Shown here in pieces: positions 9,639 to 17,801 of a stretch of DNA of 64,000 nucleotides (positions are counted from its first letter, which is position 1; each line of letters starts with the position of its first letter). The position numbers were made by a program, and so were the translations under genes. This DNA is from Amphibacillus marinus (GTDB lineage: Bacteria; Bacillota; Bacilli; Bacillales; Amphibacillaceae), in assembly GCF_900110345.1 (NCBI RefSeq), contig NZ_FODJ01000009.1, forward strand, positions 61,736-125,735. The letters run 5' to 3'. The notes under the pieces are model-generated. The model made no database searches. It was given only the letters and a program-made list of their open reading frames with translations, and had not been told where the DNA came from.

Positions 9639-10397
9639 ATGAGTGACCAAAACCTTACCCAAGCCGATTTAAAAGAGAAGAAAGATAACTTCATGCGATT
9701 TCTCATGGGGTATAAATTTGCACTTAGTAAAATAAATACAACATTAGATATTTTAAAACAAGAATTCCAGTATATTCACGATTATAATCCAATTGAGAAT
9801 GTTAGCTCTCGGATTAAATCACCAGACAGCATTATGAAGAAGGCACAGAAAAAAGGTTGTGATTTAAACATACTGTCTATCAAAGATCAAATTAGAGATA
9901 TTGCTGGTCTTAGAATTACCTGTTCGTTTGAGTCGGATATCTATGAAATAAGAGATTTACTCGTAAATCGTAAAGATATTGTTATCATTGAGGAGAAGGA
10001 TTATATTAAAGCACCGAAAGGAAATGGCTATCGGAGCCTTCATTTGATTATCTCAGTGCCTATCTATATGTCTGATCGAGAAGAGCATGTTTTTGTTGAG
10101 GTGCAAATTAGAACAATTGCAATGGATTTCTGGGCTAGCTTAGAGCACAAAATTTACTATAAGTACCATAAGGAGATTCCAGAGCGAATTAGAATCGAAT
10201 TGAGTGAGGCTGCTACTGTTGCCAATCAGCTTGATTTGAAGATGGAGGCTCTTCATACTGAAATGAACGAAATCAAGGCGAGCATAAGCGCCGATGAAGA
10301 TTTAGAAGAACTTCAGTTAGAAAACGAACGCTTTCATCTGCCATTTCCATTTTTAAATAGTTTGTTTAATGAGCGCTTAAATAGTGACAACAACTAA
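9639..10397 (+). CDS. Small alarmone synthetase, (p)ppGpp synthetase of RelP/YwaC type
   Basis: Single-domain pyrophosphokinase expected to transfer pyrophosphate from ATP to GDP/GTP, making the stringent-response alarmones. The synthetase core runs from about residue 30 to 200: NPIENVSSRIKSPDSI, DIAGLRITCSFESDIYEI, the GYRSLHLII block, and VEVQIRTIAMDFWASLEHKIYYKY with the catalytic Glu and Gln. There is no HD hydrolase, TGS or ACT domain, so it is a stand-alone SAS. At 252 aa it is somewhat longer than the ~210 aa B. subtilis enzymes because of an acidic C-terminal tail. The start is uncertain: AAGGAG (9618-9623) lies 15 bases before this ATG, and an in-frame GTG at 9606 is the alternative. 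Confidence 0.87.
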   Translation: MSDQNLTQADLKEKKDNFMRFLMGYKFALSKINTTLDILKQEFQYIHDYNPIENVSSRIKSPDSIMKKAQKKGCDLNILSIKDQIRDIAGLRITCSFESDIYEIRDLLVNRKDIVIIEEKDYIKAPKGNGYRSLHLIISVPIYMSDREEHVFVEVQIRTIAMDFWASLEHKIYYKYHKEIPERIRIELSEAATVANQLDLKMEALHTEMNEIKASISADEDLEELQLENERFHLPFPFLNSLFNERLNSDNN

Positions 10398-10468
10398 AAT
10401 TAGGGCTGCTTAAATCATATCTGTAAAGCTTAACGCTTAGTAAACAAATTATTTTTTTAAAAAAACTA

Positions 10469-10497
10469 TTGCGTAAGTTACAAATATGTATTAAAAT
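10469..10497 (+). promoter_or_regulatory. Predicted SigA promoter of the SAM-riboswitch operon
   Basis: TTGCGT (10469-10474), 17 bases, TAAAAT (10492-10497), about 35 bases before the riboswitch P1 stem. Confidence 0.6.
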
Positions 10498-10535
10498 ACT
10501 CACAAGTCAGATTTTTCTAAAAATTTAATAAGTAG

Positions 10536-10640
10536 ATCTTATCCAGAGAGACTGAGGGAATGGCCCGATGAAGTCTCAGCAACCACCTTTTGAGTAGGTA
10601 CGGTGCTAATTCCATTAAGCTTACGCTTAAAAGATAAGAG
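10536..10640 (+). promoter_or_regulatory. SAM-I riboswitch (S-box)
   Basis: The conserved S-box core is present: CAGAGAGACTGAGGGA, then GGCCCGATGAAGTCTCAGCAACC, an AGGTACGGTGCTAATTCC block, and a closing P1 stem of CTTATC (10538-10543) with GATAAG (10633-10638). By analogy with other S-box leaders, SAM binding stabilises the anti-antiterminator so the terminator at 10657 forms, switching off metI and the MetE-core gene when SAM is plentiful. Confidence 0.97.
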
Positions 10641-10656
10641 GAATGTTTTGTTTATT

Positions 10657-10687
10657 AAAGACTTTCTTCTTAGAAGGTCTTTTTTTG
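10657..10687 (+). terminator. SAM-riboswitch expression-platform terminator
   Basis: Stem AAAGACTTTCT / AGAAGGTCTTT with a 3-4 base loop, followed by a long T run, directly downstream of the S-box aptamer. Confidence 0.9.
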
Positions 10688-10762
10688 TGTTAACTTAGAA
10701 AAACAAATTGGTTAAGCAACAGCTTTATTAGAATGATGTAGTGAAGAGCAGAGGTGAAGGAA

Positions 10763-11869
10763 GTGACTACGCAACATGATCAAGAAACTAAATTTGTTCA
10801 AATTGGAAATGAGAAAGAGCAAATAGCAGGAGCTATTAGTACACCAATCTATATGTCAACAGCCTACCGGCATCACGCTTTAGGGGAATCAACTGGTTAT
10901 GATTATACGAGAACGAAGAATCCGACTAGAACAGTTTTAGAGGAGGGGATTGCGCAATTAGAGGGGGGAGCCTGTGGTTTTGCTTGCAGCTCTGGAATGG
11001 CTGCTATTCAACTTGTCTTGTCATTACTAAAGGCAGGCGACCATATTATTGTCACGACCGATATTTATGGTGGTACTTATCGTTTGTTTGAGCATTTTGA
11101 GCAACATTATCAATTGTCATTTACTTATGTGGATTGCAAGGTAACAGAAGCAGTAAGAGACGTCATTCAAAGTAATACAAAAGCTTTTTTTATCGAAACA
11201 CCGACAAATCCGTTATTAGAAGAGGTTGATCTTAAAGCGATTAGTCAGCTTGCTAAAGAGAGTAATAGTTTACTCATTGTCGATAATACCTTTTATACGC
11301 CTTATCTTCAGCAACCAATATCATTAGGTGCAGATCTGGTCATCCATAGTGCAACGAAATACTTGGCTGGACACAACGATGTGCTAGCGGGCTTAGTTGT
11401 GGCAAAAACCAAACAACTTTCTGAACAATTAGCGGTGCTGCATAATAATATTGGCGCAACCCTATCGCCATTTGATTGTTGGCTTGTGATTAGGGGGATG
11501 AAGACTTTACCTATTCGGATGCGACAACAACAAGATAATGCAATAAAGCTTGTGCATTATTTAGGTTCACATCCCAAGGTAAAAGAAGTGATTTATCCCG
11601 GCAGAGGGGGTATGCTATCGTTTCGGCTTGAAAATCGCGAAGCCGTTGAAACATTCTTAAACAACATCTCGTTAATTACCTTTGCAGAAAGTTTAGGCGG
11701 GGTGGAGAGCTTTATTACCTATCCATTAACACAGACTCATGCTGATATTCCTGAGTCTGAACGCATCGCTAGGGGAATTGATGAGACGCTGTTACGCTTT
11801 TCAGTTGGAATTGAAACGATTGCAGATTTAACAAGAGACTTGAGTCAAAGTTTTAAAAAAATAAATTAA
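10763..11869 (+). CDS. metI: Cystathionine gamma-synthase / O-acylhomoserine thiolyase (MetI)
   Basis: PLP-dependent enzyme of methionine synthesis that joins cysteine or sulfide to an activated homoserine. The 368 aa chain matches B. subtilis MetI closely in blocks such as STPIYMSTAYRH, TGYDYTRTKNPTR, IYGGTYRLFE, ETPTNPL, RGMKTL and SFITYPLTQTH. The PLP lysine sits in HSATKYLAGHND (about residue 198). A GTG at 10763 placed 6 bases after GAGGTG is preferred over the GTG at 10754. The gene lies behind a SAM-I riboswitch and is followed 16 bases later by the MetE-core gene. metC, its usual partner, is not adjacent. Confidence 0.93.
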   Translation: MTTQHDQETKFVQIGNEKEQIAGAISTPIYMSTAYRHHALGESTGYDYTRTKNPTRTVLEEGIAQLEGGACGFACSSGMAAIQLVLSLLKAGDHIIVTTDIYGGTYRLFEHFEQHYQLSFTYVDCKVTEAVRDVIQSNTKAFFIETPTNPLLEEVDLKAISQLAKESNSLLIVDNTFYTPYLQQPISLGADLVIHSATKYLAGHNDVLAGLVVAKTKQLSEQLAVLHNNIGATLSPFDCWLVIRGMKTLPIRMRQQQDNAIKLVHYLGSHPKVKEVIYPGRGGMLSFRLENREAVETFLNNISLITFAESLGGVESFITYPLTQTHADIPESERIARGIDETLLRFSVGIETIADLTRDLSQSFKKIN

Positions 11870-11885
11870 AAGGGATGGATGAGAA

Positions 11886-13004
11886 ATGACAAAATCAGGA
11901 CCGTTTTTTGCAGACCATGTTGGGAGCTTATTAAGACCAGAGCGTTTAAAACAAGCACGCAAGGATTACAAGGATGGTAAAATCAGTTTAGTGGAGCGTA
12001 GAGAAATTGAAACAGAGGAAATTAATCGTATTGTAGACAAGCAGATTGAAGTTGGTTTGGATGTTGTCACAGATGGGGAATTCCGACGTGATTGGTGGCA
12101 TATTGATTTCTTAGAAAACTTAAATGGGTTTGAAGGCTATGTGCCAGACCATGGCTATTTCTTTGAAGGTGTTGAAACAGAGCCGTATGATGTCCGGAAT
12201 ATTGGCAAGATTAGCTTTAATGCCGATCATCCCTTTATTAAAGATTTTAAAGAATTTAATGCAATTGTTGATGGTAGGGCGGTAGCAAAGCAAACGATTC
12301 CTAGCCCAAATCAGTTGTTTCATGCTGATATTATCAACTCAGCGTTCTACCCTGACTATGAGTCGTATGCTAAGGATGTGATTCAAGCCTATCGTGATGC
12401 TATTAAGGCATTTTATGAGGCAGGTGTACGCTATTTACAAATTGATGATGTATATATAGCTGTGTTGACTTCCAATGAGGTAGACTTCGATAGTGGGCCA
12501 TATCAACGTGATGAGCTAATTCAACTAGCATTACGTGTCATTAATGAAGTGCTTGTTGATAAACCAGATGACTTGATTGTGACGACTCATGTCTGTCGCG
12601 GGAACTATCAATCTACCTACGCATTTAGTGGTAGCTATGCAAAAATTGCGCCAACAATTTTTGCCAAGGAACAGGTAGATGGCTTCTTCTTAGAGTATGA
12701 TGATAAGCGCTCAGGTAACTTCGAGCCATTAAAGTATATTCCAGATGGTGGGGCAAAGGTTGTACTTGGACTAGTCACTTCTAAATTCGCGGAGCTAGAG
12801 GATAAAGAGGAAATAAAAGCACGGATAACAGAAGCTGCCAAATACGTTCCACTAGAACAACTTTGTTTAAGTCCACAGTGTGGATTTGCCTCTACTCATC
12901 ATGGGAATTTAATTACTGAAGAGGATCAGTGGAACAAGCTGAAGCATGTTGTTGAGATAGCCAATGAGGTCTGGCAGCCAGAAACTGCAACAAATCGCCA
13001 ATGA
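11886..13004 (+). CDS. MetE C-terminal-domain-like (YxjG/YxjH family) methionine synthase protein
   Basis: A 372 aa protein equivalent to only the catalytic half of cobalamin-independent methionine synthase, as in B. subtilis YxjG/YxjH. It begins with FFADHVGSLLRPERLKQAR and contains DVVTDGEFRRDWWH, LQIDD, TTHVCRGN (His and Cys zinc ligands) and LCLSPQCGFAST (third zinc ligand). It should methylate homocysteine using a methyl donor, but the N-terminal half that helps bind folyl-polyglutamate in full MetE is absent, so the donor is open. A good ribosome site (AAGGGATGG) precedes it. It shares the SAM-riboswitch transcript with metI, which supports a methionine-cycle role. Confidence 0.88.
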   Translation: MTKSGPFFADHVGSLLRPERLKQARKDYKDGKISLVERREIETEEINRIVDKQIEVGLDVVTDGEFRRDWWHIDFLENLNGFEGYVPDHGYFFEGVETEPYDVRNIGKISFNADHPFIKDFKEFNAIVDGRAVAKQTIPSPNQLFHADIINSAFYPDYESYAKDVIQAYRDAIKAFYEAGVRYLQIDDVYIAVLTSNEVDFDSGPYQRDELIQLALRVINEVLVDKPDDLIVTTHVCRGNYQSTYAFSGSYAKIAPTIFAKEQVDGFFLEYDDKRSGNFEPLKYIPDGGAKVVLGLVTSKFAELEDKEEIKARITEAAKYVPLEQLCLSPQCGFASTHHGNLITEEDQWNKLKHVVEIANEVWQPETATNRQ

Positions 13005-13022
13005 TACCATAAGAACTTGACT

Positions 13023-13064
13023 GCCCAAGCGAGGTAATTTCATTGCCTCGCTTGGGCTTTTTTT
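13023..13064 (+). terminator. Terminator of the metI operon
   Basis: Long perfect hairpin GCCCAAGCGAGGTAA / TTGCCTCGCTTGGGC followed by a seven-T run. Confidence 0.95.
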
Positions 13065-13325
13065 GGTTAAATCAAGATATATAGCTAGGTAGCATGGATA
13101 GGTATTATTTTGCTTTACCACCGATTAACTTAATTCTTTATCGCTGTTATGTAATTGTTATTCCTTTATTGTAATATGGTGTGTTTACATAGATTGACAA
13201 AATAAAAAAAGGATGTTCTTTTTTGACGATTTTTAGTATAATTGTACTTGCACGCCGTTAAGGTGTTGCTTGAGTTACATATTACAGATAGAGATGAAAA
13301 AAATCGTTAAGGGGATATCTAACAT

Positions 13326-14183
13326 ATGTACAAAATTGAAAGCTTTGAAAAGCAAATGTTTTCGATGTATCAGTTATCTAATGAAGCTGGAACATCTTGG
13401 ATTAAGGTCTGTCCTGAGCGTGGCGGTATTATTATTGGATATGGCACAAATGGTAAGGAAAAGCTGTATTTAAATGAAGAAACTTTTTATGATCGGAAGC
13501 AGAATATCCGTGGTGGCATTCCAATTTTGTTCCCGATTTCTGGCCAGCTGGAGAATAAGCAATACGTTTGGGATGGTAAAACATTTCAAATGCCCAATCA
13601 TGGGCTTGCACGAATTCATCCATGGGAAGTTATTGAAACTTATGCAGATGAGGAAAAAGCATTTATTTCAATTTTATTTGAAAGTAGCATTGGAACAAAA
13701 GAGGCTTACCCGTTTGATTTTGAGGTGGTATTCACCTATACATTGAAAGGTGATCAACTGTACATTTATCAAACCTATCGAAATGTTGGCCAACAGCCAA
13801 TGCCGATATATCCAGGGCTACACCCGTATTTTAAAGCAAAGTCTAAGCTTGTCTCAATTGAAACAGGTGCACAAACTTATTTCGATTATAATGATGGTGA
13901 AACGAAAGCATTTAGTGGCAAGATTAATTTGGAGAAGTTAAATGAAGCTGTTGTGTTAGAAAATAAGCGTGAAGAAATTGCAGCTAATATTGACAATCTT
14001 GATATTCAAATTAAGTTAGCTAAAGATTTTCATTATACTGTTCTTTGGACAGAAGAAGGAAAAGATTTTGTCTGCGTTGAGCCGTGGACAGCTAAGACTG
14101 GCGAGTTAAACCAAAAAGAAGAATTAATATTAGTTGAACCTAAAGAAGCATTTGAGACTTGGGTAAGCTTCCAAGTTGTTTAA
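13326..14183 (+). CDS. Aldose 1-epimerase / hexose mutarotase family protein
   Basis: A 285 aa galactose-mutarotase-fold protein. Family features include RGGIPILFPISGQL, the NHGLARIHPWEV block (a conserved His-Gly region at the active site) and GLHPYF, where the second catalytic His usually lies. Near the C-terminus come VCVEPWTAKTG and a conserved Glu. It would interconvert sugar anomers in the cytoplasm; the substrate (free or phosphorylated hexose) is not predictable. AAGGGG lies 11 bases before the ATG and a perfect TATAAT is found at 13237. No sugar operon surrounds it; its likely terminator is nearly 400 bases downstream beyond a repeat element. Confidence 0.85.
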   Translation: MYKIESFEKQMFSMYQLSNEAGTSWIKVCPERGGIIIGYGTNGKEKLYLNEETFYDRKQNIRGGIPILFPISGQLENKQYVWDGKTFQMPNHGLARIHPWEVIETYADEEKAFISILFESSIGTKEAYPFDFEVVFTYTLKGDQLYIYQTYRNVGQQPMPIYPGLHPYFKAKSKLVSIETGAQTYFDYNDGETKAFSGKINLEKLNEAVVLENKREEIAANIDNLDIQIKLAKDFHYTVLWTEEGKDFVCVEPWTAKTGELNQKEELILVEPKEAFETWVSFQVV

Positions 14184-14322
14184 ATTCTTATATAAATGAG
14201 TCAATTTCAAAATTCATATTACCATAGGAAAAAACGAACATTAAAACTTATTATTGAGTTTTTAAACGTAGTTAGCTAAAAATAAACACATGAAAAAATC
14301 CACTAACTAGCATAGCGTGTCT

Positions 14323-14529
14323 CATTCAGCAGTCCCTTCGCTTTCACCCACTGGCACAAACGAGACATCTTCGTTTCCTCAGTGTCTCGCTAGCCATGGG
14401 CACGGCCTCAGCTAACTTTGTCAAGCACAGAACGCTTGACAAAGTGGATCTTCGGATCGCGCTGGGGTTGCTATTACTCACCCCATCGAAGTGATTTGTT
14501 CCCATAGGAGTCTACGGGACTGCTGAATG
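14323..14529. repeat. 207-bp intergenic repeat with 14-bp terminal inverted repeats
   Basis: The ends CATTCAGCAGTCCC and GGGACTGCTGAATG are perfect inverted repeats. Inside are segments such as AAGTGGATCTTCGGATC and CCCATCGAAGTGATTTG which recur (the first in inverted orientation) at 28080-28235. It resembles the dispersed GACTCCTGCGGGA-type non-coding repeats common in Bacillaceae. It fills most of the 0.77 kb space between the mutarotase and the AbrB-like gene. No reading frame is convincing. Confidence 0.7.
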
Positions 14530-14576
14530 CTTGATAATAAATATGCTGTTTCTATTTTTTAAAATATAAATTTATT

Positions 14577-14611
14577 AAGTCCAGAGCTTAGAATGCTTTG
14601 GGCTTTTTTGT
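14577..14611 (+). terminator. Probable terminator of the mutarotase gene, beyond the repeat
   Basis: AAGTCCAGAGC / GCTTTGGGCTT (with G-T pairs), followed by a T run. It sits 390 bases after the gene's stop codon because the 207-bp repeat lies between. Confidence 0.6.
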
Positions 14612-14899
14612 TATTCCGGAAATAAACGAAAAGAATTAGTTAGAAAAGATTAGGTAAGTTCTATTTAATGTTTATTCATTAATATTATTTTCATATTATC
14701 ATAATTTAATTTTATGAAATCTAGGTATTTAAACCCAATAATTATCTAAGTATAAAAAATAATTAGGCTAATAGAAATGCTACTTTTTATTATAAAATAC
14801 ATTTACTTCATTTTAAATGACTTTATTTATCGGAAAATAAGCTTGTTTAGCAAAGAAAATGTCAAAAAAACTATCTTTTTGACGGTAAAACAATTTCAA

Positions 14900-14921
14900 A
14901 TCATACCATTTATGGTATGAT
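14900..14921. promoter_or_regulatory. Perfect palindrome overlapping the abrB-like gene promoter
   Basis: ATCATACCAT-TT-ATGGTATGAT, a perfect 10-bp inverted repeat. The right arm ends in TATGAT (14916-14921), a likely -10 element, 36 bases before the start codon. The placement suggests an operator for repression; the binding protein is unknown, and autoregulation by the AbrB-like product is only one possibility. Confidence 0.6.
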
Positions 14922-14957
14922 ATACGTAATGACTTTAATGTTAGGGGGACTATATGT

Positions 14958-15224
14958 ATGAAAAGTACAGGAATTGTGAGAAAAACGGATCACTTAGGTA
15001 GAATTGTATTACCAAAAGAATTACGTCGATCGCTTGATATTAATACTAAAGACCCATTAGAGATTTTTATTGACGGAGAGCGTGTTGTTTTATCAAAATA
15101 TAAACCGATTAAGCAATGTATGGTTACAGGAATAATTAGTGATGATAATTATGTGTTAAGCGATGGTAAGGTAATTTTAAGTAAAGAAGGAATGAAGATT
15201 TTATTAGCAGAGTTAGGTAGCTAA
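14958..15224 (+). CDS. AbrB/Abh-family transition-state transcriptional regulator
   Basis: An 88 aa DNA-binding protein. The N-terminal swapped-hairpin domain matches AbrB (MKSTGIVRKTDHLGRIVLPKELRRSL), followed by DPLEIFIDGE and a short C-terminal multimerisation domain. It is slightly shorter than B. subtilis AbrB (~94-96 aa). Such proteins repress post-exponential functions including competence, biofilm and antibiotic genes. AGGGGG precedes the ATG. The perfect palindrome at its promoter implies tight control. Whether it is abrB itself or the abh paralogue cannot be decided here, because the usual metS/rsmI neighbourhood is absent. Confidence 0.9.
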   Translation: MKSTGIVRKTDHLGRIVLPKELRRSLDINTKDPLEIFIDGERVVLSKYKPIKQCMVTGIISDDNYVLSDGKVILSKEGMKILLAELGS

Positions 15225-15263
15225 ACTTACTTTAGTTGCAACGTGTTTTGATCGTTTACAAAG

Positions 15264-15300
15264 AAAGCTTGTCCGTCATCTGAATGCGGACAAGCTTTTT
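15264..15300. terminator. Bidirectional terminator between the abrB-like gene and prs
   Basis: Twelve-bp perfect stem AAAGCTTGTCCG / CGGACAAGCTTT with an 11-base loop and a T run after it. It serves both convergent genes. Confidence 0.9.
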
Positions 15301-15311
15301 GTATTGATTTT

Positions 15312-16271
15312 TTAGTAAGTAAACAATGTACTGACTGGCTCCATACGATGAACCCGTAATATCGCTTCACTAAATAATGGTGCTGTACTTAGCTGTGTTA
15401 TTTTGCTGGATTTTTTCTCCGAAGGGATAGCAACAGTATTTGTTACAATTAATTCTTTAATTGGTGATTGATCAATATATTCTGTTGCAATTCCTGAAAG
15501 GACAGGGTGTGTACAAGCGGCATAAACCTCTTTTGCTCCACCTTCAATTAAAGCTGTTGCACCTGTTGATACACGTCTACCAGTATCAATAATATCGTCA
15601 ATTAAAATAGCTGTCTTCCCAGCTATTTCACCGACCACTGATAATTGAGAATGGTCAACGTCACGAGGACCTCTACGGTCAAGGATGGCAATAGGAGCAT
15701 TTATCCGATCGGCAAAGAGTCTAGCACGCTTCACACTGCCGTGATCAGGAGCAACGACAACTAAGTTCTCTAATTGCTTTTTATTAAAATAATCCAATAT
15801 AATTGGAATGCTATTTAAGTTGTCAACAGGAATATTAAAGAAACCTTGTGTTTGAGTGGCGTGTAAATCCATAAACATGACGCGTGTGGCCCCAGCTTTC
15901 TCAATCAGATCAGCGATCAACTTTGCGGTAATCGGTTCACGTGCTTTCGTTTTTCTATCCTGTCGTGCATAGCCGTAGTATGGAATAACGATATTAACAG
16001 ACTTTGCTGACGCGCGCTTAAATGCATCTAATAAAATAAGTAGTTCCATAATGTGTTGGTCAGATGGGTCATTAGTAGATTGGATAATAAATGTATCAAA
16101 GCCACGTACACTTTCCTCGACATTAATTTGTATTTCACCATCACTGAAGGTCTTAATTGTACAATCACCTAATTGGACACCTAAGTGTGCAGCAATTTCC
16201 TGTGATAATGGTTGATTAGAACTTAAACTAAAAAGCTTCATTTCTTCATTTAAATTATTCGTTGACACCAT
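15312..16271 (-). CDS. prs: Ribose-phosphate pyrophosphokinase paralogue with altered PRPP loop
   Basis: Makes phosphoribosyl pyrophosphate from ribose 5-phosphate and ATP for nucleotide, His and Trp synthesis. The 319 aa length is normal. The catalytic flexible-loop block reads YYGYARQDRKTKAREPITAKL, and FMDLHATQTQGFF, VVAPDHGSVKRA and CTHPVLSG are all present. The PRPP-binding loop is DDIIDTGRRVST, whereas B. subtilis-type enzymes have DDIIDTAGTITL, so Gly-Arg-Arg replaces Ala-Gly-Thr. It is monocistronic, preceded by AAAGGAG, and not next to glmU (gcaD) as the housekeeping prs usually is. It may be a second Prs with changed activity or regulation. Confidence 0.9.
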   Translation of the reverse strand: MVSTNNLNEEMKLFSLSSNQPLSQEIAAHLGVQLGDCTIKTFSDGEIQINVEESVRGFDTFIIQSTNDPSDQHIMELLILLDAFKRASAKSVNIVIPYYGYARQDRKTKAREPITAKLIADLIEKAGATRVMFMDLHATQTQGFFNIPVDNLNSIPIILDYFNKKQLENLVVVAPDHGSVKRARLFADRINAPIAILDRRGPRDVDHSQLSVVGEIAGKTAILIDDIIDTGRRVSTGATALIEGGAKEVYAACTHPVLSGIATEYIDQSPIKELIVTNTVAIPSEKKSSKITQLSTAPLFSEAILRVHRMEPVSTLFTY

Positions 16272-16500
16272 ATTCGCTCCTTTTAACTTGTTAAACAGTT
16301 ATAATCTTATTCTATTGTATAGTAATTATCTTTTTTTTACTAGTTCGTCTTACGTTGTTTTTTGGATCCGTACTATTTTAATCTTTGTCGTTTACTTGAA
16401 TAATGTGCATGTTGACATTGAAGCTGTCGCTGGCTTAGCTTTCAAGGCTCAATGTTTTGCTGAAAGCGAGCTGAAGTGCTAAGCATTTCTGGTAATCAGA

Positions 16501-16509
16501 TGCTATAAT
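16501..16509 (+). promoter_or_regulatory. Extended -10 promoter for the AraC-family gene
   Basis: TGCTATAAT has the TGn extension plus a perfect TATAAT, with no good -35. The gene starts 32 bases downstream. Confidence 0.5.
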
Positions 16510-16540
16510 AGAGACAAATTAAAAAAAGGTTGGGATCAAT

Positions 16541-17386
16541 TTGGATAAAAAAATTCGCTATACTTTCTCACCTCCGGAAAGATCAATCCCAATATACATT
16601 GATAGTATCGGTTTTAATCCACAAGAATTGGATTTTGACCGTCCAGAGGGTTATCCTTATTACCACTGGCTCTTAACGGTTGAAGGAGAAGGTGTGTTAG
16701 CTTTCTCTGATCACCAACACATCTTAGAAAAAGGAAGGGGTGTATTATTAGCTCCTTATACACCCCATAAATACCACCCTAATTATGAAAAAACAGCTAG
16801 TTGGTCAACCGTGTACCTTACCTTCAGCGGTGCTTCAGTCACTAGTATTCTCGACTCACTGCAAATGGATTATTCAGCAATTTATCGTGAGACTCAGGAT
16901 AATGTGTTCTATAGCTGTATTCAGAATATATTTAATGAGCTAGCAGCAAGTCAGGATAGTAGTCCAATTATTGACTATAATATGTCTAGCCTGCTTTATC
17001 ATTTCATACTGGAAATAAAGAAGTATGGTAGAGTAGATGATAAACTGTCTACCATTCAGTCATATGATAAGATTAGACCAATTGTTGAGTGGATGGAGCG
17101 CGTTTATCAAGAGAATATCGGTTTATTGGAAATCTCGGAGCAAGCAAACATTAGCTCTCAACACTTGAACAAGTTATTTCATGATACGTTTAATCTAAGT
17201 CCGTATGCTTTCCTAGTCCAACTGCGAATTAGAGAGGCAAAGCGACTATTGTTAACAGATACAGAATTAACCTTAAAGGATGTAGCTGAGAGAGTTGGGT
17301 TTAATGCGGTTAGTCATTTTGTAACAACTTTTAAAAATAGAGAGGGCATTACCCCAAAACAATATAAAGATTTGCATTGTAAGTAA
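16541..17386 (+). CDS. AraC-family transcriptional regulator
   Basis: A 281 aa regulator. The N-terminal cupin-type sensing domain (about 1-150) contains EGVLAFSDHQHILEKGRGVLLAPYTPHKYHP, typical of sugar-responsive AraC proteins. The C-terminal double helix-turn-helix spans about 180-280, with ISEQANISSQHLNKLFHDTFNLSP and the signature LKDVAERVGFNAVSHFVTTFKNREGITPKQYK. The start is a TTG 10 bases after AAAGGT. It is flanked by prs (divergent) and, beyond a repeat element, pgcA. Its target operon is not evident; pgcA is the nearest carbohydrate gene. Confidence 0.9.
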   Translation: MDKKIRYTFSPPERSIPIYIDSIGFNPQELDFDRPEGYPYYHWLLTVEGEGVLAFSDHQHILEKGRGVLLAPYTPHKYHPNYEKTASWSTVYLTFSGASVTSILDSLQMDYSAIYRETQDNVFYSCIQNIFNELAASQDSSPIIDYNMSSLLYHFILEIKKYGRVDDKLSTIQSYDKIRPIVEWMERVYQENIGLLEISEQANISSQHLNKLFHDTFNLSPYAFLVQLRIREAKRLLLTDTELTLKDVAERVGFNAVSHFVTTFKNREGITPKQYKDLHCK

Positions 17387-17410
17387 CGACGCCAATAAGT
17401 ATATGGCTTA

Positions 17411-17598
17411 TTAACTCATCTTTCGCATCAACATATTCATGTTCAGTTAAGTCAGCCTCGTGGAAAGCGATCCCATTGCTTTTCGGAACGACATAGCGCG
17501 CCGAACTGATATGAAAGTCACTATGGGTAGTGCATGCCCACTTCCCAAACACATTCAAGGCCTCGTGACGGCTTTCGGTGTGCGAAAGTTGAGTTTAA
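17411..17598. mobile_element. MITE-like element, full-length copy (188 bp)
   Basis: Ends are near-perfect inverted repeats: TTAACTCATCTTTCGCA (17411-17427) and TGCGAAAGTTGAGTTTAA (17581-17598). The interior is shared with the copy at 28291-28438 (GGAAAGCG, TTTTCGGAACGA, CCAAACAC, TCAAGG and CTTCGTGAC-like blocks in the same order). There is no coding capacity. It lies between the araC-type gene and pgcA. No target-site duplication was established by eye. Confidence 0.7.
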
Positions 17599-17738
17599 CA
17601 CGTACAAAATAAATATATAAATATCCGCTAGTCACTAGTTGAAATTATTGGCAGTAAACAGCTAAGAATGAAGTCCATAATACAGAGACACTTGTTTCAT
17701 TTTTACTGCCAAAAGATCAACAATTTAAGCTATTCTTT

Positions 17739-17747
17739 TGCTATAAT
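17739..17747 (+). promoter_or_regulatory. Extended -10 promoter for pgcA
   Basis: TGCTATAAT, with a weak -35. pgcA begins 55 bases downstream behind AAGGAGGAAG. Confidence 0.5.
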
Positions 17748-17801
17748 AGATAATTAGTAGACAATTACAAAGTAAACTTAGCTTCAAGGAGGAAGAAATT
17801 A

